Assembly: GCA_003241385.1 (NCBI GenBank)
Contig: QFPO01000020.1
Span: 62,001-126,000, forward strand
DNA from: Rhodanobacter denitrificans
Lineage (GTDB): Bacteria > Pseudomonadota > Gammaproteobacteria > Xanthomonadales > Rhodanobacteraceae
DNA: 64,000 bases
Reading direction: 5' to 3'
Below, piece by piece: positions 51,932 to 62,292 of the stretch; position 1 is the first letter of the stretch; each line of letters opens with the position of its first letter. The notes beneath the pieces are model-generated. The model was not told where the DNA came from. It saw nothing but the letters and a program-made list of their open reading frames with translations, and did no database searches. A program made the position numbers and the translations under genes.

Positions 51932-53245
51932 ATGACGCGGAGATCGGTCGTGTTCAGACGTTGGCTGCTCGGAATCCTGGCCGTCGTGGCGATCGCCATC
52001 GTCGGGCTGTTCGTGATCGCCTGGCGGCCGTCGATCGCGCCGATCGATCCGCCTGCGGCCGGATCGTTTCCGCCCGAGCGCGTCGCGCGCGGTGCGGTCC
52101 TGGCCGGCGCCGGCTACTGCGCGACCTGCCATACCGCTCGCGGCGGCACGCGCTACGCCGGCGGCTATCCGATGGCGACCGCGTTCGGCACGATCCATTC
52201 GACCAACATCACGCCCGACCCGGACACCGGCATCGGCCGCTGGTCCGAGGCGGCCTTCGTGCGCGCGATGCGCAGCGGCGTCGCGCGCGACGGGACGCAT
52301 CTGTTTCCGGCGTTTCCGTTCGACCATTTCACCAAGGTCACCGATCAGGACCTCGGCGATCTCTACGCGTTCCTGATGAGCCAGTCGCCGGTCGCGGCGC
52401 CGCCGCACGAGAACACGGTGCCGTTTCCGCTCAACGTGCGCGCGCTGCAGGCCGGCTGGAAGCTGCTGTTCCTGCGCAAGGGCGTGTTCGAGCCCGATCC
52501 GGCACGCAGCGAGGCCTGGAACCGCGGTGCCTATCTCGCCGAGGGTCTGAGCCACTGCGGCGCCTGCCATACCCCGCGCAATGCGGTCGGTGCCGAGCGG
52601 CGCAGCGCCGCCTATGCCGGCGCCCTCGTCGACGGCTGGGAGGCGCCGCCGCTGACCGCGGCCAATCCGGCGCCGGTACCGTGGAACGAAGACGCGCTGT
52701 ACGCCTACCTGCGCAGCGGCGTCAGCGCGCTGCACGGCAGCGCGGCCGGTTCGATGTCCGAGGTCGTCCACGAGGGCCTGTCCAAGCTGCCCGATGCCGA
52801 CATCCGCGCGCTGGCGGTCTATTTCGCCGACGTCTCCGGTGCGGCCGCGCGCGCTGATCGCGGCGACGCGGCGGTCGCCGCCGCGCTGGCGGCATCCGGC
52901 CAGGCGCCCTCGTCGGCATCGGACACCGGCGCCGAGCTGTATCGCGCGGCCTGCGCGTCGTGCCACTACAACCGCGCGCCGGCGCCGCTGACGGCCCGCC
53001 CCGAGCTGGCCCTGGTCAGCGCGCTCGGCAGCGACGATCCGACCAATCTGATCCGCGTCGTGCTCGAAGGCATCGGCGTGGACGAAGGCATGCCGGGCGT
53101 GCTGATGCCGCCGTTCGCGCATCTGAGCGACGCCGAGCTCGCCACGCTCGCGGCGTATCTGCGCCGCACGCGTACCACCCGCCCGCCGTGGCCGGATCTG
53201 GAGGCGAAGATCGCCGAGGTCCGTCGTCACGCCGCCGGCGCCTGA
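51932..53245 (+). CDS. Three-haem membrane-anchored cytochrome c
   Basis: A 437-residue protein with one N-terminal membrane segment (about residues 10-32: RWLLGILAVVAIAIVGLFVI) and three CxxCH haem sites: CATCH (about 64), CGACH (about 208) and CASCH (about 350). Met ligands are expected after each. It resembles the cytochrome subunits of gluconate, sorbitol and aldehyde dehydrogenases. The two following genes encode a Fe-S and a molybdenum subunit, so it should pass electrons from that enzyme to the respiratory chain on the periplasmic side. The start is uncertain: ATG 51932 is chosen, while GTG 51950 has the better ribosome site (GGAG, 7 bases before). Confidence 0.87.
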   Translation: MTRRSVVFRRWLLGILAVVAIAIVGLFVIAWRPSIAPIDPPAAGSFPPERVARGAVLAGAGYCATCHTARGGTRYAGGYPMATAFGTIHSTNITPDPDTGIGRWSEAAFVRAMRSGVARDGTHLFPAFPFDHFTKVTDQDLGDLYAFLMSQSPVAAPPHENTVPFPLNVRALQAGWKLLFLRKGVFEPDPARSEAWNRGAYLAEGLSHCGACHTPRNAVGAERRSAAYAGALVDGWEAPPLTAANPAPVPWNEDALYAYLRSGVSALHGSAAGSMSEVVHEGLSKLPDADIRALAVYFADVSGAAARADRGDAAVAAALAASGQAPSSASDTGAELYRAACASCHYNRAPAPLTARPELALVSALGSDDPTNLIRVVLEGIGVDEGMPGVLMPPFAHLSDAELATLAAYLRRTRTTRPPWPDLEAKIAEVRRHAAGA

Positions 53246-53267
53246 CCTTTCGAACGGAGCCGTCGCG

Positions 53268-53732
53268 ATGACCCGTCTGACGATCAACGAACGTGAGGTC
53301 ACCGTCGCCAGCGGCGACGATACGCCGCTGCTGTGGGTGATCCGCGACGAGCTCGGCCTGACCGGCACCAAGTTCGGCTGCGGCATCGGCATGTGCGGCG
53401 CCTGCACGGTGCACGTCGATGGCCGGGCGATCCGCTCGTGCATCACGCCGGTGGCGGCGGTCGCCGGCACGCGCATCACGACGATCGAGGGACTCGATCC
53501 GGCCGGCGCGCATCCGCTGCAGAAGGCCTGGATCGCGACCCAGGCGCCGCAGTGCGGCTACTGCCAGTCCGGTCAGATCATGCAGGCCGCGACGCTGCTC
53601 AAGGATTTTCCCGAGCCGACCGATCGTGACATCGATGCGGTGATGGGCGGCAACCTGTGCCGCTGCATGGCCTATGTGCGGATCCGCAAGGCGATCCATC
53701 TGGCCGCGGCCGAGCTCAAGGAGCGCGAGTGA
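53268..53732 (+). CDS. 2Fe-2S subunit of isoquinoline 1-oxidoreductase-type molybdoenzyme
   Basis: A 154-residue protein with two [2Fe-2S] sites. The plant-type N-terminal one has CGIGMCGACTVHVDGRAIRSC at about residues 43-62 and the C-terminal helical one CGYCQSGQIM plus GGNLCRCMAY. It is the small subunit (IorA/CoxS-like) that moves electrons from the molybdopterin to the cytochrome. It lies 22 bases after the cytochrome gene and its stop overlaps the start of the large subunit (TGATG). Confidence 0.93.
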   Translation: MTRLTINEREVTVASGDDTPLLWVIRDELGLTGTKFGCGIGMCGACTVHVDGRAIRSCITPVAAVAGTRITTIEGLDPAGAHPLQKAWIATQAPQCGYCQSGQIMQAATLLKDFPEPTDRDIDAVMGGNLCRCMAYVRIRKAIHLAAAELKERE

Positions 53733-56029
53733 TGGCCGGCCTGCGCTTTCCTGCGAATCCCGACGCGCCGGCCTCGGCGGCCCGCCGCGGTTTTCTGATC
53801 GGCGCGGCCGGCGCCGGCTTCGTGCTGGCGTTCGCGCGGCCCGGCCGCGTCTTCGCCGATCCGGCCGAGGCGATCGCGGCGTCCGCGTACGAACCGAACC
53901 TGTGGTGCCGCATCGACGCCGACGGCATCGTCACGGTCAACATCATCCGTGCCGAGATGGGCCAGCACGTCGGCACCGCGCTGGCGCGGATCCTCGCCGA
54001 CGAGCTGGAGGCCGACTGGGCCGACGTGCGCATCGACCACGTCGACAGCGACCCCAAGTGGGGCCTGATGGTAACCGGCGGCAGCTGGTCGGTCTGGCAG
54101 AGCTTTCCGCTGCTGAGCCAGGCCGGCGCGGCCGCACGCACCGCGCTGATCGAGGAGGGCGCCAAGCTGCTCGGCGTCGCTCCGTCGGCGTGTACGGCGC
54201 GCGCCAGCACGGTCAGTGCCGGCAGCCGCTCGATCCGCTACGCCGAGATCGTCCGCCGCGGCAATCTGAGCCGGCACTACAGTGCCGACGATCTGAAGGC
54301 CATGCCGCTCAAGCCGGCATCCGAGCGCCGTCTGGTCGGCCGCGACACGCAGGCGATCGACATTCCCGACAAGACCGACGGCAAGGCCGTCTACGGCATC
54401 GACGCCCGCGTCGACGGCATGCTGTATGCGCGGCCGAAGCTGCCGCCGACGCGCAACGGCTCGAAGGTGGCCGCGATCGACGACGCGGCCGCCAAGGCGA
54501 TTCCCGGCTATCACAGCGCGTTGGCGCTGGAGGATCCGTCCGGCACCGTGCCGGGCTGGGTCATGGTGTTCGCCGACTCCTACGCCGCGGCGATCCGTGC
54601 CGCCGATCAGGTGCAGGTGCGCTGGGACAGCGACGACACCGCGCAGGTCTCCGAGCAGCACATCCTCGATCACGGCGCGAAGCTGATCGCCGATCCGGCC
54701 GCTGGCGCCCGCGTATTCGACGACGCCGGCGTCGACGAGGCATTCGCGCAGGCCGCCTCGGTGCTCGAGCGGACCTATACGACCGCCAGCGTGCTGCATT
54801 TCCAGCTCGAGCCGGTCAACGCGCTGGCGTTCGAGAAGGACGGCCGCTGGGAGATCCACACCGGCAACCAGTGGCAATCGCTGATCCTGCCGACGCTGGC
54901 CAAGGCGCTCGGCGTCGGCGAGGACGCGGTCGTCATGCGCACCTACCTGCTCGGCGGCGGTTTCGGCCGTCGCCTCAACGGCGACTACGCGGTGCCGGCC
55001 GCGCTCGCGGCCAAGGCGATCGGCCGGCCGGTCAAGATGGTCCTCACGCGCGCCGACGACGCGCGGTTCGACTCGTTCCGCTCGCCGTCGATCCAGCGCG
55101 TACGCATGGCCTTCGACGCGGCCGGCGCGGTGACTGCGATGCAGCACGACGCCTGCGCCGGCTGGCCGACCGAGGTCATGGTGCCGGCGTTCATGCCCAA
55201 GGGCGTCAACGGCGTCGCCTACGATCCGTTCGCGATCGCCGGTGCCGACAGCTGGTACGGCGTCGGCGCCCAGCGTGTGCGCGCGCTGTCGAACGATCTG
55301 GCCAACCGCGCGTTCCGGCCCGGCTGGCTGCGCTCGGTCGGGCCGGGCTGGACCAACTGGGCTTCCGAATGCTTCATCGACGAGGCCGCTCATGCGCTCG
55401 GCGTGGATCCGGTCGAGTTCCGCCTGCGCCTGCTCGACGGCAAGGGCCGCAACGCCGGCAGCGCGCCCAATGCGGTCGGCGGCGCGCTGCGCCTGGCCGC
55501 GGTGATCCGGCGCGCGGCCGAGAAGGCCGGTTGGGGCGGGGCGCTGCCGGCCGACACCGGCCTGGGCATCGCCGCGACGTTCGGCCAGGAGCGCGACATG
55601 CCGACCTGGACCGCCTGCGTCGCGCGCGTGCGCGTCGACCGCGCCAGCGGCATCGTCGTCGCGGAACGGCTGACCCTGGTCGTCGATGCCGGCACGATCG
55701 TGCATCCCGACGGCGCGCTCGCGCAGACCGAGGGTGCGGCGCTGTGGGGCCTGAGCATGGCGCTGCACGAGGGCACGCGCTTCGTCGACGGCCAGGTACG
55801 CGACACCAATCTGGATACCTACACGCCGCTGCGGATCGGCGACGTACCCGAGCTGGACGTCGAGTTCGTCGCCAGCACCGAGGCCGCGGTCGGGCTCGGC
55901 GAGCCGGCGACCACGGTGGTCGGGCCGGCGGTCGGCAATGCGGTGTTCGCCGCGGTCGGCGCGCGCGTGCGCGATCTGCCGATCCGCCCCGACGCGGTGC
56001 GTGCCGCACTGGCCGGGAAGCCCGGCTGA
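53732..56029 (+). CDS. Molybdopterin-binding large subunit (IorB-like aldehyde/isoquinoline oxidoreductase)
   Basis: A 765-residue molybdoenzyme subunit with a Tat-type signal (ASAARRGFLIGAAGAGFVLA), which means folded export to the periplasm with its partner. Two Ald_Xan_dh_C2 regions are seen: VNIIRAEMGQHVGTALARIL, VTGGSWSVWQSFPLL, LEPVNALAFEKDG, TYLLGGGFGRRLNGDYAVPA, and near the end VGLGEPATTVVGPAVGNAVF with the catalytic Glu. This group oxidises aldehydes or N-heterocycles; the precise substrate cannot be told. The overlap with the small subunit indicates coupled synthesis. Molybdopterin cytosine dinucleotide insertion factors are not in the window. Confidence 0.9.
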   Translation: MAGLRFPANPDAPASAARRGFLIGAAGAGFVLAFARPGRVFADPAEAIAASAYEPNLWCRIDADGIVTVNIIRAEMGQHVGTALARILADELEADWADVRIDHVDSDPKWGLMVTGGSWSVWQSFPLLSQAGAAARTALIEEGAKLLGVAPSACTARASTVSAGSRSIRYAEIVRRGNLSRHYSADDLKAMPLKPASERRLVGRDTQAIDIPDKTDGKAVYGIDARVDGMLYARPKLPPTRNGSKVAAIDDAAAKAIPGYHSALALEDPSGTVPGWVMVFADSYAAAIRAADQVQVRWDSDDTAQVSEQHILDHGAKLIADPAAGARVFDDAGVDEAFAQAASVLERTYTTASVLHFQLEPVNALAFEKDGRWEIHTGNQWQSLILPTLAKALGVGEDAVVMRTYLLGGGFGRRLNGDYAVPAALAAKAIGRPVKMVLTRADDARFDSFRSPSIQRVRMAFDAAGAVTAMQHDACAGWPTEVMVPAFMPKGVNGVAYDPFAIAGADSWYGVGAQRVRALSNDLANRAFRPGWLRSVGPGWTNWASECFIDEAAHALGVDPVEFRLRLLDGKGRNAGSAPNAVGGALRLAAVIRRAAEKAGWGGALPADTGLGIAATFGQERDMPTWTACVARVRVDRASGIVVAERLTLVVDAGTIVHPDGALAQTEGAALWGLSMALHEGTRFVDGQVRDTNLDTYTPLRIGDVPELDVEFVASTEAAVGLGEPATTVVGPAVGNAVFAAVGARVRDLPIRPDAVRAALAGKPG

Positions 56030-56071
56030 GCGGCGCGGCCGCATGCGCTGGTGCGGCGCACGATTTGCGCG

Positions 56072-56077
56072 TACACT
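56072..56077 (+). promoter_or_regulatory. -10 element of rhlE with a long leader
   Basis: TACACT at 56072-56077 predicts a start near 56084 and thus a leader of about 207 bases before the rhlE ATG. Long leaders are common for cold-induced DEAD-box mRNAs. No classified riboswitch is recognised. Confidence 0.45.
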
Positions 56078-56290
56078 GAACGGGTTTGCTGCACCGGCTG
56101 CCCGTTTTCCCCGGTACGCCCGCCTCTTCAGGCTTCGAGCCGCGCTCGAATCATCTGCCTGAGACGGCTTCACTCCGCACGTCTTTCGCTGCGCAAACCC
56201 GACGGCCCGGTCCGGTCCGTCCGACAATGAAGCACTTACTCGCAGCGCGGTTTCAAGGGAACGCTCCGGGTCGCAGAACGGAGTATTTCC

Positions 56291-57631
<1,341 letters not shown>

Positions 57632-57668
57632 CGCGCGTCGCAGCCGACAGGTTCGACGCGTTGAATCG

Positions 57669-57696
57669 GCGACCGGCGGTGCGAACCGCCGGTCGC
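57669..57696. terminator. Bidirectional terminator hairpin between rhlE and the lipoprotein gene
   Basis: Perfect 12-bp stem (57669-57680 with 57685-57696) with GCGA tetraloop, between two converging genes. A TTTTT run appears only at 57715 on the plus strand. Confidence 0.6.
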
Positions 57697-57758
57697 AACG
57701 CATCGCCGGACCGCTTTTTACCGATCGACCAGCTCAGGCGGCGCTCCCGCGCCGTCGC

Positions 57759-58235
57759 TCAGGATGCGGCGAGCCGCGCCAGGGCCTGCTCGCGATCGAG
57801 TCCCTGCACGCGCAGGTTGTAGTAGTGCTGACAGTCGGCCGAGAAGCTGACGCGGTTGGCCGGCGGCAGCCGTGCCAGCAGCCTCAACAGCGATACGGCA
57901 TCCTCGTCCAGACCTTCCTCGGCCAGCATCGTCTGCAACTGCACGGCGCGGTTGGCGATCATGCGCGGGCTTTCGCGGTAGCGCTCGGCGGCGGTCTGCA
58001 GCAAGTCGGTCACCGCCTCGGGCGTCGCATCGTTCGCGCGCGCCGGGGCGGGCAGATGCGCGATCAGCCACGGGGCCGGCGGCGCCGGGTCGTGGGCGCC
58101 GAGCCAGGCCGAGGATTCGGCCGGATCGGCCGCAGCGTCGGTCGCAGTCGCGGACCGCGGTGGCGGTGCCTCCTCGGCACAGGCGATCAGCATGCAGGCC
58201 AGCACGGCGAGCGCGATCGGACGCAGGCGATTCAT
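57759..58235 (-). CDS. Small predicted lipoprotein, unknown function
   Basis: A 158-residue protein with an N-terminal lipoprotein signal (MNRLRPIALAVLACMLIAC, lipobox LIAC, Cys19 lipidated) followed by an Ala/Pro-rich linker. The C-terminal 90 residues look helical (AVTDLLQTAAERYRESPRMI, LQTMLAEEGLDEDAVSLLRL). No family recognised. Residues EE at +2/+3 of the mature protein leave inner or outer membrane placement open. Confidence 0.75.
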   Translation of the reverse strand: MNRLRPIALAVLACMLIACAEEAPPPRSATATDAAADPAESSAWLGAHDPAPPAPWLIAHLPAPARANDATPEAVTDLLQTAAERYRESPRMIANRAVQLQTMLAEEGLDEDAVSLLRLLARLPPANRVSFSADCQHYYNLRVQGLDREQALARLAAS

Positions 58236-58527
58236 GGCGGTACTCCGTGCCGGTCGGTCCGCGCTGCGGCCCGTTCGCGAAAACCCTAACCCGATCGCGC
58301 ACGGCGCACCAGCGCCGATCCGGCCGCGGCCGCCCGAGTGATCGGCAGCTCGTCGACGCGGCGTCGACCGCCGATCCGTCGATGTGATCCGATCGCGACG
58401 ATATCGCTTGGAATTTCATCGATCGTCCGCATACTGACGATCGCCGCGGATCGCGATGACCGTCGTTGCCGCGACGCCGCCGACACTGCCGATCGCGCGC
58501 ATCGTCCGGTTCAATCAGGGAGAGCCC

Positions 58528-60324
58528 ATGCCCCATCACACGCCGCTGATCGCCACGATCGTCGCCGGCCTCGTCCTGGCGTTCGCGTTCGGCATGGTCG
58601 CGCAGCGGCTCAGGCTGTCTCCGCTCTTCGGTTATCTGGTCGCCGGCATCTGCGTCGGTCCGTTCACGCCCGGCTTCGTCGCCGACGCCGCGCTCGCGCA
58701 CGAACTGTCCGAGATCGGCGTGATCCTGCTGATGTTCGGCGTGGGTCTGCATTTCTCGCTCGGCGACCTGCTGTCGGTCCGCAAGATCGCGATACCGGGC
58801 GCGATCGTGCAGATCACGATCGCGACGGGTCTGGGCATGCTGCTGGCCTGGGTGCTCGGCTGGACCGTCGGCGCCGGCCTGATCTTCGGCATCTGTCTGT
58901 CGGTCGCCAGCACCGTGGTGCTGCTGCGTGCGCTCGAGGAGCGCCGCCTGCTCGAGACGATGCGCGGACGCATCGCGATCGGCTGGCTGATCGTCGAGGA
59001 CCTGGTCACGGTCCTGGTCCTGGTCATGCTGCCGGCGGTCTCGGGCCTGCTCGGCGGCAAGGTCGAGGAGGGCGTCGCCAACGACACCGCCAGCATCCTC
59101 GCCGCGCTCGGCTGGACGCTGGCCAAGGTCACGCTGTTCATCGTGCTGATGTTCGCGGTCGGCCGCCGCGTGATCCCGTGGGCGCTCGAGCGCACCGCCG
59201 CGGTCGGTTCGCGCGAGCTGTTCACGCTGGCGATCCTCGCGATCTCGCTCGGCGTGGCCTACATGTCCTCGGCACTGTTCGACGTCTCGTTCGCGCTCGG
59301 CGCGTTCCTGGCCGGCGTCGTGCTCAACGAGTCCAAGCTCAGCCACGAGGCCGCCAACGATTCGCTGCCGATGCGCGACGCGTTCGCGGTGCTGTTCTTC
59401 GTTTCGGTCGGCATGCTGTTCGATCCGAGGATCCTGATCGAGCAGCCGATCGCCGTGCTCGCGACGTTCCTGATCATCACGGTCGGCAAGTCGCTCGGCG
59501 CCTTGTTCATCGTGCGCGCGTTCGGCCATCCGCTGCAGACCAGCCTGACGATCGCGACCGCACTCGCGCAGATCGGCGAGTTCTCGTTCATCCTGGCCGC
59601 GCTCGGCGTCAGTCTCGGCCTGCTCAGCGAGGACGGACGCAATCTGATCCTCGCCAGCGCGCTGCTGTCGATCATCGTCAATCCGATGCTGTTCGTCGCG
59701 CTGGATCGCTGGACCGCGCGGCGCGACGCCGAGAAGAACGCGATCAAGGCCGCCGAGGCGCAGGCCGCCTCGGACCGCGAGGCCGCCCACGCCGACGACG
59801 ACTTCCTGCCCGATCGCGCGCTGATCCCGGCACGCGACCACATCATCCTGATCGGCTTCGGCCGCGTCGGCTCGCGCGTCGGCAAGGCGCTGCACGAGCG
59901 CGACATCCCGCTGGTGCTGATCGAGTCCGACCGCGACGACTGCGTCGCCGCGCGCGGCCTCGGCATCCCGTGCATCCTCGGCAATGCGGTCGCGCCGCAG
60001 GTGCTGGCCGACGCGAACCTGTCGACGGCCCTGGTGCTGCTGGTCGCGATCCCGCAGACGCTCGAGGCCGGTCCGATCATCCGGCAGGCGCGCGAGGTCA
60101 ATCCGGCGCTGGCGATCCTCGCGCGCGCGCATTCGGACGACGAGGTCGCCTACCTGCTCAAGGCCGGTGCCGACGCGACGATCATGGGCGAGAGCGAGAT
60201 CGCGCGCAGCATGTGCGACTCGGTGGAGTCGCTGATCCGCCTCGCGCCGCGCCTGCAGAACGGCGGCGATGCGGCCGACGAGCCGCCGCCGACCTCGGCG
60301 CCGAACAGTCCGCAGGCGGCCTGA
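58528..60324 (+). CDS. ybaL: CPA2-family cation:proton antiporter with TrkA-N domain (YbaL/RosB type)
   Basis: A 598-residue transporter. Residues 5-400 form about 12-13 membrane segments with LSPLFGYLVAGICVGPFTPG, ELSEIGVILLMFGVGLHFSL, SVASTVVLLRALEER and GAFLAGVVLNESKLSH typical of Kef/YbaL antiporters. A cytosolic Rossmann domain (IILIGFGRVGSRVGKALHER at about 441, then GNAVAPQVL) binds NAD or another nucleotide and gates transport. It likely exchanges K+ for H+. AGGGAGA precedes the ATG at 58528; the frame is open further upstream to 58456. A stem-loop at 60361-60391 may end the transcript. Confidence 0.92.
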   Translation: MPHHTPLIATIVAGLVLAFAFGMVAQRLRLSPLFGYLVAGICVGPFTPGFVADAALAHELSEIGVILLMFGVGLHFSLGDLLSVRKIAIPGAIVQITIATGLGMLLAWVLGWTVGAGLIFGICLSVASTVVLLRALEERRLLETMRGRIAIGWLIVEDLVTVLVLVMLPAVSGLLGGKVEEGVANDTASILAALGWTLAKVTLFIVLMFAVGRRVIPWALERTAAVGSRELFTLAILAISLGVAYMSSALFDVSFALGAFLAGVVLNESKLSHEAANDSLPMRDAFAVLFFVSVGMLFDPRILIEQPIAVLATFLIITVGKSLGALFIVRAFGHPLQTSLTIATALAQIGEFSFILAALGVSLGLLSEDGRNLILASALLSIIVNPMLFVALDRWTARRDAEKNAIKAAEAQAASDREAAHADDDFLPDRALIPARDHIILIGFGRVGSRVGKALHERDIPLVLIESDRDDCVAARGLGIPCILGNAVAPQVLADANLSTALVLLVAIPQTLEAGPIIRQAREVNPALAILARAHSDDEVAYLLKAGADATIMGESEIARSMCDSVESLIRLAPRLQNGGDAADEPPPTSAPNSPQAA

Positions 60325-60360
60325 GCGGCCGAGCGTGCTCCGGCGCGCGTGACCGCGACC

Positions 60361-60391
60361 GTCACCGGACGGCTTCGTTCCGCCCGGTGAC
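60361..60391 (+). terminator. Stem-loop after ybaL
   Basis: 8-bp stem (GTCACCGG at 60361-60368 with CCGGTGAC at 60384-60391), extended inside by a CGG/CCG pairing. No T-run. Confidence 0.4.
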
Positions 60392-60404
60392 GACACGTTC
60401 GGCG

Positions 60405-60434
60405 ACATCACGCACACCGACATCACGCACACCG
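60405..60434. repeat. Two direct copies of ACATCACGCACACCG
   Basis: Two perfect 15-base tandem units. The rest of the 334-base gap between ybaL and the KTSC gene holds nothing I recognise. Confidence 0.7.
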
Positions 60435-60658
60435 ACAGACGACCGGTTGCGCGATACGACGAGCCGCCGATGTCGCGGCGCTGCCGGCAGCGTCGGTGAC
60501 GCTCGCGAGGCAGGCCTCGCGTAGCGGTATCGAAGGGTGTTCGCCTCGACCGACGGCTCCACCGCTTCGCTCCCTGTGAGGTGCCTCCGCCCGGAGCAGG
60601 CGGCCTGCCATGCATCGGCGCGCGTCGCGGCATCTCGTGCCGATCGATTCGGCGCCGT

Positions 60659-60922
60659 TCAACGCCGGCGGCTGGCGCGGGTGCCGCTGTCGTGCGTGCG
60701 GCGCAGTGCCGGTGCGACCCGCCGGTACGCATAGCGGCCCTTGATCCGCGCATTGAGGTGGCGGCCGATCGACTCGGCCTCGATCAGCGCGCGGTAGGCC
60801 TGCGGCGACACCTTGAAGTAGCGGTAGACGCCACCGTTGCGAAACATGATCTCGAGCACGCGCGAAGCTGGCGCATATCCGATCTCGGCGATGCTCGAGG
60901 ACTGCACGGACTGGCGTTTCAT
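60659..60922 (-). CDS. KTSC-domain protein
   Basis: An 87-residue protein made almost wholly of a KTSC domain: QSVQSSSIAEIGYAPASRVL, EIMFRNGGVYRYFKVSPQAY, ALIEAESIGRHLNARIKGRY. These small proteins occur alone or joined to nucleic-acid enzymes, and their function is unsettled. I use the ATG at 60920-60922 (MKRQSVQSS). It stands alone, with no recognised genes in the 279 bases upstream. Confidence 0.85.
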   Translation of the reverse strand: MKRQSVQSSSIAEIGYAPASRVLEIMFRNGGVYRYFKVSPQAYRALIEAESIGRHLNARIKGRYAYRRVAPALRRTHDSGTRASRRR

Positions 60923-61201
60923 CGGTTCCCGTGACGCACGATCGCGGCGCACGGCGCGCCGACGCCGATGCTGTCACGGCGAGGCGATCACGTCATCGAC
61001 GAAGCGCATGAATGCCGCGGCGCCGGGTGGTCTGGCCGGGAACGGCGATGAGATGCCCGCGCTCTGCGGCGTATCGGGAACGTCCTCCTCGTAACGGCAA
61101 GGCCGACGTGAAGCGGCTCTAGGCCGGCACTCCGCACCGGTTCAGCGCCGCGTCCGGATGATCCGGCAACCCCGCGCGTCAGCGCACCGGAGGTTTCGCG
61201 C

Positions 61202-61354
61202 ATGTCCCGATCAGATCCCCGCCGCCAGCCTGCACCCGGTTATCCGGAGGAGAACCTCAAGCCGAAGCGTCAGCCGCCGAAGGCGCCCGGTGAGGGCAGG
61301 CCCGACGAGCCTCAGAACAACCCCACGCGCAAGCCCGGTCGCGGCAACGGTTGA
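61202..61354 (+). CDS. Small proline-rich basic protein (50 residues)
   Basis: A short gene: MSRSDPRRQPAPGYPEENLK, then PKRQPPKAPGEGRPDEPQNN and PTRKPGRGNG. It has a near-perfect Shine-Dalgarno GGAGG at 61189-61193, eight bases before the ATG, which is the main reason to accept it. The product is disordered, with 12 prolines and no hydrophobic core. I recognise no family. It lies 185 bases before trpG on the same strand, after 280 bases without other genes. Confidence 0.6.
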   Translation: MSRSDPRRQPAPGYPEENLKPKRQPPKAPGEGRPDEPQNNPTRKPGRGNG

Positions 61355-61447
61355 GCGGACCTGCAAATCGCGCGTCGATCGGGCCGGGGACGGCATCCGG
61401 CGCGTCGTCGTCGTGCGGCACGTCTACCGGCAGCGCCGCGTTCGGCC

Positions 61448-61453
61448 GATAAT
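61448..61453 (+). promoter_or_regulatory. -10 element before trpG
   Basis: GATAAT at 61448-61453, about 86 bases before the trpG ATG. No clear -35. No leader peptide with tandem Trp codons is seen, so attenuation of the E. coli kind is not supported. Confidence 0.4.
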
Positions 61454-61538
61454 GCGCGCCCCTCGCCGTGGTCGCCGCGCGCGACGGATCTCCGTACCGC
61501 CGCGGCGTTCGATGCCGGGCACCGACCCGGACGCCGCC

Positions 61539-62117
61539 ATGCTGCTGATGATCGACAACTACGACAGCTTCACCTTCAATCTCGTCCAGTATCTCGGCGA
61601 GCTCGGTCAGGAGGTGGAGGTCGTGCGCAACGACGAGCTCACGGTCGATGCGATCGCGGCGCTGCAGCCCTCGCACATCGTGATCTCGCCCGGGCCGTGC
61701 ACGCCGAACGAGGCCGGCGTGTCGCTGCAGGTGCTCGCAGAGCTGGCCGGGCGCGTGCCGATCTTCGGCGTCTGTCTCGGTCACCAGTCGATCGGCCAGG
61801 CCTTCGGCGGCCGCGTGGTCAGGGCAGGGCGGATCATGCACGGCAAGACCTCGATGATCCATCACGAAGGCCAGGGCGTGTTCCGGGGCCTGCCCAATCC
61901 GTTCGAGGCGACGCGCTACCATTCCCTCGTCGTCGAGCGCGATACGCTGCCCGACTGCCTGGAGGTCACCGCCTGGACCGTCGACGAGGACGGCCGCCGC
62001 GACGAGATCATGGGGCTGCGCCATCGTTCGCTCGACGTCGAAGGCGTGCAGTTCCATCCCGAGTCGATCCTGACCCAGCACGGCCACGCGCTGCTCGGTA
62101 ACTTCCTGAGCGCCTGA
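61539..62117 (+). CDS. trpG: Anthranilate/aminodeoxychorismate synthase glutamine amidotransferase
   Basis: A 192-residue class I amidotransferase with MIDNYDSFTFNLVQYLGELG, the oxyanion region SPGPCTPNEAGVS, the nucleophile Cys in IFGVCLGHQSIGQAFGG at about 82, and the His-Glu pair in VEGVQFHPESILT. It supplies ammonia to TrpE and, since no separate pabA is seen, perhaps also to the PabB encoded at 46.6 kb. ATG 61539 gives the conserved N-terminus; an in-frame ATG lies nine codons earlier. trpD follows after 175 bases. Confidence 0.94.
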   Translation: MLLMIDNYDSFTFNLVQYLGELGQEVEVVRNDELTVDAIAALQPSHIVISPGPCTPNEAGVSLQVLAELAGRVPIFGVCLGHQSIGQAFGGRVVRAGRIMHGKTSMIHHEGQGVFRGLPNPFEATRYHSLVVERDTLPDCLEVTAWTVDEDGRRDEIMGLRHRSLDVEGVQFHPESILTQHGHALLGNFLSA

Positions 62118-62292
62118 GCCGGCGCCCGAGGTCGCGGCTCGATCCGAGGCGCCGCGAGCGGCCGCCGGCTTGCGGTCGATCACGAATTGGACGGCCAAAC
62201 CCGATCCGGTCGCGCTGCGGGCTTGTGTCGCGCCGACAAGATGGTAGGTTCTCAGCCACGCGCCCGTGCAGGCGCGCTCGACGGATCCATCG

